A stretch of 12,091 nucleotides of DNA from Lachnospiraceae bacterium (lineage in GTDB: Bacteria; Bacillota_A; Clostridia; Lachnospirales; Lachnospiraceae). Where the stretch lies: positions 1-12,091 of the forward strand of contig JAIKXO010000085.1 of the NCBI GenBank assembly GCA_024684065.1. Reading direction: 5' to 3'. A program made the position numbers and the translations under genes. Of this stretch, positions 1 to 6,900 are shown piece by piece. Each line of letters starts with the position of its first letter. Position 1 is the stretch's first letter. The notes under the pieces were generated by a model. That model was not told the origin of the DNA. It was given only the letters and a program-made list of their open reading frames with translations, and searched no databases.

Positions 1-512
1 TCTTCCATTTTAGCTGTAGGTTCAAATCTTGCGACTACATTTCCGTTTCTGTCTATGACAAACTTGGTGAAGTTCCACTTGATCTCGGCATTGTTCTTAT
101 AGTCTTTGTCGATCTTTTTAAGCATCGCGCTCATGGCGAAGGCCTTTGGTCCTTTACCGAAGCCTTCGAAGCCCTTCTGCTCTTTCAGATACTTAAACAA
201 CGGGATCGCAGTCTCTCCGTTGACATCCGACTTTTTCATCTGGGGGAACTGTGTATTATATTTCAATGTGCAGAAATCGTGTATCTCTTCATCCGTACCC
301 GGAGTCTGACCCGCGAACTGGTTGCAGGGAACGTCAACAACCTCGAATCCCCTGTCGTGATATTTCTCATACATTGCTTCGATATCCTTATAGTGAGGGG
401 TAAATCCGCAGCCGGTCGCCGTATTTACGACAAGAACCACCTTCCCTTCAAAATCTTTCATCGATATCTCATTGCCATCAGCTGCTGTTACACTCAGATC
501 ATAAAATCCCAT
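1..512 (-). CDS. Glutathione peroxidase-family thiol peroxidase (3' end beyond window)
   Basis: Reduces hydrogen peroxide or organic hydroperoxides in the cytoplasm. 170 codons are visible; the C-terminal end lies beyond base 1. The family signature NTATGCGFTP holds the peroxidatic Cys35, encoded by TGC, so it is not a selenocysteine form. Gln69 (after CNQF), Trp146 and Asn147 (KWNF) complete the usual catalytic tetrad. Cys81 lies 46 residues after Cys35, the spacing of the resolving cysteine in two-cysteine members, so thioredoxin is a likelier electron donor than glutathione (inference). The start ATG at 512 is preceded by a GGAGG ribosome site near 521-525, and the protein begins where family members normally begin. 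It has its own consensus promoter (565-593). The neighbouring fusion gene carries a second peroxidase domain, with roughly half the positions identical by eye, indicating an old tandem duplication. Confidence 0.95.
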   Translation of the reverse strand, partial: MGFYDLSVTAADGNEISMKDFEGKVVLVVNTATGCGFTPHYKDIEAMYEKYHDRGFEVVDVPCNQFAGQTPGTDEEIHDFCTLKYNTQFPQMKKSDVNGETAIPLFKYLKEQKGFEGFGKGPKAFAMSAMLKKIDKDYKNNAEIKWNFTKFVIDRNGNVVARFEPTAKME

Positions 513-559
513 TTATATTACCTCCATCGAAATTAAATATTATACAGTTGTTATGTTTG

Positions 560-569
560 ATAATATTAT
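560..569. promoter_or_regulatory. AT-rich perfect palindrome over the -10 box, possible peroxide/metal regulator operator
   Basis: ATAATATTAT is a perfect 10-base palindrome overlapping the -10 hexamer of the peroxidase promoter. It resembles Fur/PerR-type sites, but the PerR consensus has two seven-base arms around one central base and this site has no spacer base. AT-rich DNA makes such palindromes by chance, so this is only a candidate. Confidence 0.22.
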
Positions 570-593
570 ATTTTGCACAATATAATTTGTCAA
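565..593 (-). promoter_or_regulatory. Consensus sigma-A promoter of the glutathione peroxidase gene
   Basis: On the minus strand TTGACA (593-588) and TATAAT (570-565) are both perfect matches and are separated by exactly 17 bases. Transcription would begin near 558, giving a leader of about 45 bases before the ATG at 512. The promoter lies in the 127-base gap after the fusion gene, so the single-domain peroxidase can be expressed independently of it. A second TATAAT at 544-539 has no partner -35. Confidence 0.88.
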
Positions 594-639
594 GCAATAT
601 TTTGAATATTTTGATGGAAGGCTCAGGCTGCCGATAAGG

Positions 640-1746
640 CTAAGCTCCCAGCTCTTTCAGGACAGCCTGCTCTACTTTTTCCAGATCTTCCGACGGCTCG
701 AAGCGTGCCACGACCTCTCCGCTCCTGCTTATAAGGAATTTTGTGAAATTCCACTTGATATCTGCTGTATGCTCATATCCGGGTACTTCTTTTGACAGCT
801 TCTTTCTCAGATACTCCGCATCCGGAGAGTCGCCGAATCCGTGAAAACCCTGCTTTTTCTTAAGATACGAAAACAACTCGGTTTCGTTTTCTCCGTTGAC
901 CTCTGTCTTGGCAAACTGCTCAAAGGAAATATCATACCTGGCCGTACAAAAGCTGTGTATTTCCGAGGCTGTACCGGGAGCCTGTCTCCCAAACTGATTG
1001 CAGGGGAAGTCAAGGACCTCGAAACCTTTATCATGATAGCTTTTGTACATCCTTTCAAGAGCCTCATATTGCGGTGTAAATCCACATCCGGTGGCCGTGT
1101 TGACGATAAGAAGGACCTTGTTTTTGTAGTCCGAAAGATCCCTTAAAACATCATCCCTGTCTTTGACCCTTATCCGGTAGATATCGACTTTTTCCAACAG
1201 ATCCGCTATTTTCTGCATTATCTCTTTTATATTGTCAATATCCGTGAATATATCTCCCGTTTCGAGCGAATGGTTACCTCCGCTTATCTTGAATGCTTCA
1301 AGCTTTTTATCCTTTGCGATCTTTTCAATGGGCGCATAGTCAGCATACGGATCGTTATCACCGTAAAACAGAATACCGCTCTCCTCCCTGATAAAACCGT
1401 CTATCATCTCAAGCGGGGAGAAGCATATGTGCTTCACGTCCAGTCCCTTTTTGCGTGCGTATGCGGACGCCACTACTGTCCCAATACTCTTTGAAATAAA
1501 CAGGACCTCATCGCCGGACATATCTCTCAGATCTTCAAGTGCCTCTTCGGTAATGTGAAGGCACCTGTCAAGAGTTTTAAGCAAAAAGGAATGATCCTTA
1601 AGCTTTTCCTTGCTCCATTCAATACCGGCAAAATTAAGATGTCTGAGTTCAAACCCGCAGGCGACCGCCTCTTTTCCTGCATAATATAGCAGCGGCCTGT
1701 CCTTTGTATACCCTACTCCCGGGAAGACGACAGCTATCTTTCTCAT
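640..1746 (-). CDS. Alpha/beta-hydrolase - glutathione peroxidase fusion protein
   Basis: A 368-residue two-domain protein in one uninterrupted frame. Residues 1-185 form a small alpha/beta-hydrolase-like domain: VVFPG near the start, a nucleophile-elbow motif S-K-S-I-G with Ser87, candidate acid Asp130 or Asp132 in YGDNDP, and His159 in GGNHS, so a full Ser-Asp-His triad is plausible. Residues 187-368 form a complete peroxidase domain with Cys221 (NTATGCGFTP), Gln255, candidate resolving Cys267 (46 residues on), Trp332 and Asn333. The second domain begins exactly where the neighbouring single-domain enzyme has its initiator region, so an independent gene was joined after the hydrolase. No signal peptide is seen; a cytoplasmic location is likely. 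The start ATG at 1746 has a purine-rich but weak ribosome site; an ATG at 1753 is out of frame. The stop is TAG. No clear promoter lies directly upstream, so read-through from the gene at 1926-2528 is possible. The hydrolase substrate is unknown. Confidence 0.9.
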   Translation of the reverse strand: MRKIAVVFPGVGYTKDRPLLYYAGKEAVACGFELRHLNFAGIEWSKEKLKDHSFLLKTLDRCLHITEEALEDLRDMSGDEVLFISKSIGTVVASAYARKKGLDVKHICFSPLEMIDGFIREESGILFYGDNDPYADYAPIEKIAKDKKLEAFKISGGNHSLETGDIFTDIDNIKEIMQKIADLLEKVDIYRIRVKDRDDVLRDLSDYKNKVLLIVNTATGCGFTPQYEALERMYKSYHDKGFEVLDFPCNQFGRQAPGTASEIHSFCTARYDISFEQFAKTEVNGENETELFSYLKKKQGFHGFGDSPDAEYLRKKLSKEVPGYEHTADIKWNFTKFLISRSGEVVARFEPSEDLEKVEQAVLKELGA

Positions 1747-1770
1747 TTTTCATCTCTCTTTCTGACAAAA

Positions 1771-1898
1771 GTAAATCGGCGCAGTAAAGTAATGATTCGA
1801 TCCTCCGGATCGAATCGGAACGAACTGGAAGTTCGTTCCTAAGCGCACGATTTACTTCGTAAATCGGCGCAGTAAAGCCCGCTCTTAATAAGAGCGGG
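1771..1898. repeat. Hairpin cluster, copy A of a dispersed palindromic repeat
   Basis: Four back-to-back palindromes with three-base loops fill this gap: 1794-1816 (10-bp stem, loop TCC), 1817-1839 (10-bp stem, loop GGA), 1848-1866 (8-bp stem, loop TTC, extended by GCGC pairs at 1843-1846 and 1867-1870 around a bulged A) and 1878-1898 (9-bp stem, loop AAT). All these stems are perfect. A 19-base perfect direct repeat, gtaaatcggcgcagtaaag, occurs at 1771-1789 and 1859-1877. The part 1794-1870, read on the minus strand, aligns along its length with 7830-7904 read on the plus strand, so this is a dispersed element like REP/ERIC or a small non-autonomous mobile element. No coding role is supported. 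Confidence 0.8.
1878..1898 (-). terminator. Possible terminator hairpin for the gene at 1926-2393
   Basis: A perfect 9-bp GC-rich stem (CCCGCTCTT with AAGAGCGGG) lies about 28 bases after the TAA at 1926. On the minus strand it is followed only by CTTTA, a poor U-tract, so termination would be partial at best. It is also part of the repeat cluster. Confidence 0.3.
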
Positions 1899-1925
1899 CG
1901 ATTCAACTTAAGTCGCAATCATATA

Positions 1926-2393
1926 TTACAGTTTCTTCTCGAAGATCATCTCTACCTGCCAGCCGCGGATGCTTATCTTTACTTCATCGGCAACGTTTGC
2001 GACAATGGATTTTTCAAGTTCGTCCCAGGCCACTAACGCATCTTCGTTCTTTTCTTCAACGAGCGGCTTCAGGGCATCTTCATAACGAAGCATTGACCAC
2101 TCCCAGTCCAGAACAGGCGTTTCGCCAAACTGCGCTCCGTTTTGCAGAAGGAGCGGATCACTGAAGGAAGCGATATCTTCATCGACGCCGCTGAAAAAGA
2201 ATTCTCTCAGCCTTCCCATGAAGCTCTTTGTCGCTTCGTTTTTTCCGCTGGTAGAGGCAGATAAAAGCTGTTTTCTCTTCTCGGCGGTTATCGGAGTTTC
2301 CACCAGAAGATGAAGACGATAGAGGCCGTCCTCGCTCTCTATCCAGAATTTTCCTTCCTGTTCTCCGGTTATCGCCCTCATGACGCACATCAT
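1926..2393 (-). CDS. Downstream part of an amber-interrupted hypothetical gene (155 codons)
   Basis: A 155-residue open frame starting ATG ATG directly after the in-frame TAG that ends the 43-codon frame upstream; only one GAA codon separates stop and start. It has no convincing ribosome site of its own (only AGGA overlapping the stop), unlike the strong GGGAGGT in front of the upstream part, which argues that it was once the continuation of one 200-residue protein. Recognisable features are EGKFWIESEDGLYRLHL, a Lys/Ser-rich SASTSGKNEATK segment, LDWEWSMLRYEDAL, and a C-terminal part ending in VADEVKISIRGWQVEMIF. I recall similar uncharacterised Clostridia proteins with a continuous frame here, loosely resembling anti-sigma-factor-type ATP-binding folds, but this is from memory. 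It has no signal peptide or membrane segment. Function is unknown. Confidence 0.6.
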   Translation of the reverse strand: MMCVMRAITGEQEGKFWIESEDGLYRLHLLVETPITAEKRKQLLSASTSGKNEATKSFMGRLREFFFSGVDEDIASFSDPLLLQNGAQFGETPVLDWEWSMLRYEDALKPLVEEKNEDALVAWDELEKSIVANVADEVKISIRGWQVEMIFEKKL

Positions 2394-2396
2394 TTC

Positions 2397-2528
2397 CTAG
2401 CCGAGGAGGCGCAGATGAATCGCCGCTTTCCCGGATAAATCCGAATATGCCGCAACCTTAGATGCCTGGTCCAGGGCTTCTTCCATTTTATTGCCGTCGG
2501 CGGAAACCGTAATGACGTCTGTTTTCAT
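2397..2528 (-). CDS. Upstream part of the amber-interrupted gene (43 codons)
   Basis: A short frame beginning MKTDVITVSADG and ending HLRLLG before TAG at 2399-2397. Start choice is firm: ribosome site GGGAGGT at 2541-2535, six bases before the ATG at 2528, downstream of a strong promoter. The frame is the same as that of 1926-2393 (2528 minus 2393 is 135, exactly 45 codons). The text across the join, HLRLLG-stop-EMMCVMR, reads as one amphipathic helix, so the parts probably belong to one protein whose codon 44 became TAG. One base change from GAG (Glu) would explain it. It could instead be a free peptide with translational re-initiation, which I think less likely. Confidence 0.6.
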   Translation of the reverse strand: MKTDVITVSADGNKMEEALDQASKVAAYSDLSGKAAIHLRLLG

Positions 2529-2590
2529 TTTTCTACCTCCCGGTTATATATTTAAATGAATCTCTGCAAAGTAAAGTAAACAACAAAATA

Positions 2591-2619
2591 ATTCTATCAT
2601 GAGGAAGAAATTTTGTAAA
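2591..2619 (-). promoter_or_regulatory. Sigma-A promoter with extended -10 for the amber-interrupted gene
   Basis: On the minus strand TTTACA (2619-2614) and TAGAAT (2596-2591) each match the consensus in five of six positions, are 17 bases apart, and the -10 is preceded by TG at the extended -10 position. The predicted leader is about 55 bases. The stretch 2620-2741, between this promoter and the stop of the BMP gene, shows no gene and no convincing terminator. Confidence 0.8.
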
Positions 2620-2741
2620 CTTGCTTATTCCCGTGATCCTTTCCGTATTGATAAGTATTAATACGTATTTTACGTCATCGCTGTTTCGGTCCTAAGCCGT
2701 CCACAGGCTGCCTGGCCGCGTTCCCGCTCCGGTCGATATCC

Positions 2742-3941
2742 TCATTCCGTTATCGTTATGATATCCGAAAGAATATAGTGGAATAAAGGATATGATGTAT
2801 TTTCATTTTCTATATATCCGTTCTTAAGATCACAGGTATCTGAGGGATTTTCGGGATCGACTCCCGTATAATCGCCTTTGAATACAAAACCGACATTTCC
2901 CTGTTTAAACTGTTCTATTGCACTCTTCATTGCCTTCTGGGTTCCGGCAGCCGCAACCTGCAGGTTCAGATCGTCCATTTCCACCCAGCCATCCTGAAAT
3001 CCGGCGGAAGCGTCATTTCCGTGTATACGCACATGCCCGCCAAGGGACGATTCTATGTTCTTATTCGTCATTACCGCCTCAACAGACGAAAGTACATACG
3101 GTTCCCAGCATATCCTGGAAGTTACTAAGGACGTACCGGGAGCGACCTCCGACATACTCTGGTTGTTTCCGACATAATATACCGGCCTCTTTTCGGAAGC
3201 CTCCTCACAGGCGATTGCCGGACCGATGGTATCAGTATGCTGGGAAATGATCACGCACCCTTCATCGATAAGCCTGCGCGCGGCGCCCTTTTCCTGGGCA
3301 TAGCTGCTCCAGGTCTGTGTATAACAGACGCGCATTTCAGCCGTAGGCACCACTGAGCGTATGCCAAGCAGAAAGGCGGTATAGCCCGATATGACCTCTG
3401 AGGTTGAAAAAGCGGCCACAAAGCCCACGACCGCCTGATCCTCTGTGATCAGCCCTTCCTCGATCATCTGCTTTATTTTCATCCCGGCGGCTATCCCGCT
3501 AACATAACGGCCCTGATAGGCTTCGCCCTTAAAGGTATGATAATTTTGCGGCACTGTCACTCCACTCATATCCTTATAGGATGTCTGGCAGAATTCAATA
3601 TCGGGATACCTTTTGGCAAGCTCCATCACCAGTGTGCTGTAGCCGTTAAAGAAAATGATGCTGCACCCTTTTTCGACCAGCTCTGCAACGGGTTCCTCTA
3701 TCTCATCGTCCAGGACATTGCTGCATGTAATGACCTCAACCTGTTCCCCGTATTTCTTTTCGAGCGCATCCTTCGCAAGCGAGAAATTGTAGGTATAGGG
3801 AGTGCTTTCATCATTGTCATAAATAAAACCGACTGTCAGGTGCTCCTTTCTTCCGGAGAGGTTCGTAAACCTGAAAAAGCAGAAAAAAAAGGCCATTATT
3901 ACAAGACAGGTCAGCACAGTTGCTATATATACTCGCTTCAT
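2742..3941 (-). CDS. Membrane-anchored BMP-family (PnrA/Med-like) substrate-binding protein
   Basis: Binding protein of the Bmp/PnrA/Med family, whose studied members bind nucleosides outside the membrane for ABC import. Here 399 residues: a positively charged start, a hydrophobic stretch at residues 5-23, then an extracytoplasmic domain from about residue 33 (HLTVGFIYDNDES). Family-like blocks include GCSIIFFNGYS (92-102), the YQGRYVSGIAAGM block (142-154), VGFVAAFSTSEVISGYTAFLLG (172-193), ISQHTDTIGPAIA (232-244) and YYVGNNQSM (255-263). Cys12 and Cys21 do not sit in a proper lipobox and no signal-peptidase site is clear, so it is probably tethered by an uncleaved helix. The ATG overlaps the stop of the upstream receptor gene (ATGA, 3941-3938), so the two are translationally coupled. 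No ABC ATPase or permease gene is adjacent, which suggests a sensing role rather than import (inference). Ligand unknown; a nucleoside is the family-based guess. Confidence 0.86.
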   Translation of the reverse strand: MKRVYIATVLTCLVIMAFFFCFFRFTNLSGRKEHLTVGFIYDNDESTPYTYNFSLAKDALEKKYGEQVEVITCSNVLDDEIEEPVAELVEKGCSIIFFNGYSTLVMELAKRYPDIEFCQTSYKDMSGVTVPQNYHTFKGEAYQGRYVSGIAAGMKIKQMIEEGLITEDQAVVGFVAAFSTSEVISGYTAFLLGIRSVVPTAEMRVCYTQTWSSYAQEKGAARRLIDEGCVIISQHTDTIGPAIACEEASEKRPVYYVGNNQSMSEVAPGTSLVTSRICWEPYVLSSVEAVMTNKNIESSLGGHVRIHGNDASAGFQDGWVEMDDLNLQVAAAGTQKAMKSAIEQFKQGNVGFVFKGDYTGVDPENPSDTCDLKNGYIENENTSYPLFHYILSDIITITE

Positions 3942-6900
3942 CCCTCTTCTCCTTTATTGAAAGGGGTTTTTGCCCCGGAAATATCTGACATACCTTCTTC
4001 AGAACCGGGGGCTCCTTTATTCAAAGTGGTTTCTGCCCCTGAAGCATCAGACCTGACTTCCCCGGAGTCCGGGGCTTCTTTTGCATCTTCCGGATCTTTT
4101 CCGCTTTCGTTAAGCATCTGTGCGGCCTGGATCTTCCTGTCTTCTTCCACGCGCCGCGCAAGCTCCTCATGGGCCTCCTGATCTGCCTGATCGATCTCCG
4201 CACGCTTCTGGGCATAGATTTCATTAAGGTTGATCACGCCCTTGTCTATAAGACGGAAAAAGGCGTCCAGCACATCGGGATCAAACTGAGTGCCCCGCCC
4301 GCGTTTCATCTCCGTCATAACATAATCGGTGTCCATATGATTGCGGTAAACCCGGTTTGATGTCATCGCGTCAAAGGCATCGGCCACGGATATGATACGT
4401 CCGATCAGCGGGATCTCCTTCCCCTTTAAGCCCTCCGGATAACCGCGTCCGTCGTAGCGTTCATGATGGTACTTCGTACCTTCTTCAACATGCTCAACCA
4501 GCGTGAAATCCTTAAGGATCTCCGCTCCCTTTGTCACATGGGATTTCATCTGGACAAATTCTTCATCTGTCAGCCGCCCCACTTTATTAAGTACGCTGTC
4601 CGGAACGCTTATCTTGCCGATATCATGCAGCTGGGCGGCCTTTTTAAGGTTTGAGAGCTCTTTTTCCTTATTAAAGCCTTTGAAACAATCCATCTCCTTT
4701 GCGATCAGCTCCGAGTATTCCGCTACACGCATGGAGTGCTGGTGTGTACGCACATCCTTGGCATCGACAGCGTTCGCGATCGCATTGACGGTCTCGTTTG
4801 CCATATTCAGCTTAAGCTGCTGCTGGTTCAGCTGTCTCTGCACCGCGAGCCAGGTAAACCAGATTATGATAGAGATAAGAACAACCAGCATGTAGAAATA
4901 AAAAAATGTCTGTTCATAGAACTCGCCTTCTTTAATCAGCACGAATTTACGCTCCTCGAGCACCTGCTCGCCCGCGCTGTCCAGGATGGCCAGACGGAAA
5001 GTATAGCTGCCTGCCGGGAGATTGACATAGTTAATATTGTTAAGGCTGTTCTGGGAACCGGTTGTCCATTGCGGGTCGAAACCCTCAAGGCGGTAGCCGA
5101 CATTGGGTTCCTGTATCGTATAGTTTAAGATCTCGGGAGAAAGCTCCACTCGGCTTACGCCCTGGCCGACTATGATCTCTCCCGCGCGCACAGGAGGCTG
5201 GATGATTCCGTCAAACCTGACGGAAGCTAACTGCATCCGGTAAGAACGCACATCAGTGTTATATTTTTCGACGTCTATTATATAGACACCGGTATCACAG
5301 GGCAGGAACAGTTCGCCTTTCCCGTTATAATAATTCCAGGAATTGGCAGTAAGAGAAGTTCCCAACCCCCTGCGGGCATCTAAAAGCTCCCAGCCTATCT
5401 CTTCCCCTGCCACGAGCTCATCCCTCTCAACCACATAAATCCCGGCGCTTGACATAACGAAAAGCGTGTTCTCGTCCTTTACCCAGATATCATAGTTGTT
5501 AAAATAAGGGAATTTTTCAAGCACGCGGATGGAACCCCTTGAATTGTCCCTTGAAGAATCCGGTTCCAGATAACACAGACTGTTGCTGGTAACGATAAAC
5601 ACACCTTCGGATTTCGGATCTTTTACGGTGCGAAGGATCACTCCGCTTGAAAGCCCGTCCTCCCGGGTAAGCATCCTTTCAACTTTTCCGTCCTTAAGCA
5701 CCGCGATGCCGTCTCCGTCCGTACCCGCAAGGACAGATCCGTCTCCGCGCTCGGTCACCGTTAATATCATGGAGTTTATAAGGCCGTCTTCGTTGCGGAT
5801 GGTCTTCGTAACCTTATGATCGTTTATATAGGTTACACCGGTATCACCTGCCGCAATGATCGTTCCGTCAGAAAGGCCGGTCACTATGCGGGCCCTGTTC
5901 CCGAAGCTCCCGTTCTCCGCGTTATATTCCCAGGTCTCACCATCCGGAGAATATTCGATCAGGCCGTTGCCATAAGTGCATACCCAGAGATGTTCTTTGT
6001 CATCTACATACATGCAGCGGATACGTTTTCCCGAAAGCTCTTCGGTCAGACTGTTATTTATCTGCCGGCGACAGGCCTTATCAACTACGTCCAGTCCCTT
6101 ATCGGTACCGATGTAATAGCTGTCCTTCCAAAATACTATGGCGTTTACGACCCTTCGCTCCATCCCGACCGAACCGTAAACGTCCTTGAAAGGAGACTTG
6201 GCCAGTCTTAAGAGCCCGAGCCTTGAGGACGTGAACCAGAGATTTCCCTGATAGTCATACAGCATATTGTCGATGGAGTTATTGAAATCATTAGTATTAA
6301 GGAAATGATAACCTTCCCTGTCTATGTATGAAACACCGCTGTCAGTGGAGATAAAAAGAGTTCCGTCATCCAGGAAATTTATGTTGTTGATGCTGTTCAC
6401 ATTTTCACAGATCTGCATGTCCAGCTCTTTAAAATCACCTCCGGATATATCATAGCTGTAGATATGATCCGTGGAAGACCCCACCATAAGTGTTCCGTCA
6501 GGCGCAAAGGCACAGCAGTTGAACTGTTCCTGCCCGTCCGGAAGCTTATACGATGCTTTCACAACACCGTCGGCCATAAGGAAAAGCCGCCCGTCCGAGT
6601 CTATGGTCACAACGTGGCCGCTCTCATCGGCGGTGATACTGTCGGCATAGTTTATCTCCTCCAGAGTGTTAGCGGCCTTAAGGCCGTTGTTCATGACGAG
6701 TACCTGCATACTGGAGGTGGTACCGACATAATAGTATCCGTCCGAGGCACGGATAATGCATCTTACCGAATTTGACGGAAGGCCGGATGACTGATCGAGC
6801 ACGTTGACTATCTCTTCACGGATCATGATGGACAGTCCGTTATCGTTCGTGCCGATCCACAGACGGCCTTCTTCATCAACATAAAGACAGTTCACGTTTT

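Noticed and set aside
1..1746. Selenocysteine in the peroxidase active sites
   Set aside because: Both active-site positions are TGC cysteine codons, with no in-frame TGA and no need for a SECIS element.
1771..1877. Possible CRISPR-like pair of 19-base repeats
   Set aside because: There are only two copies, with the interval filled by palindromes rather than a spacer, and no cas genes.
1649..1918. 89-codon minus-strand frame running through hairpin repeat A into the fusion gene
   Set aside because: It is read from palindromic repeat sequence, has no ribosome site and overlaps a firmly coded gene in another frame. Its resemblance to a frame at 7611-7874 is explained by the shared repeat.
2397..2399. 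TAG as a pyrrolysine codon
   Set aside because: Another gene in the window (ending at 640) uses TAG as a normal stop at the natural end of its domain, and no pyl gene is visible. Simple mutation is more economical.
3537..4181. 214-codon plus-strand frame
   Set aside because: It lies antisense to the BMP and HD-GYP genes, has low-complexity Ser/Pro content from the repeat region and no start signals; both opposite genes are well supported.
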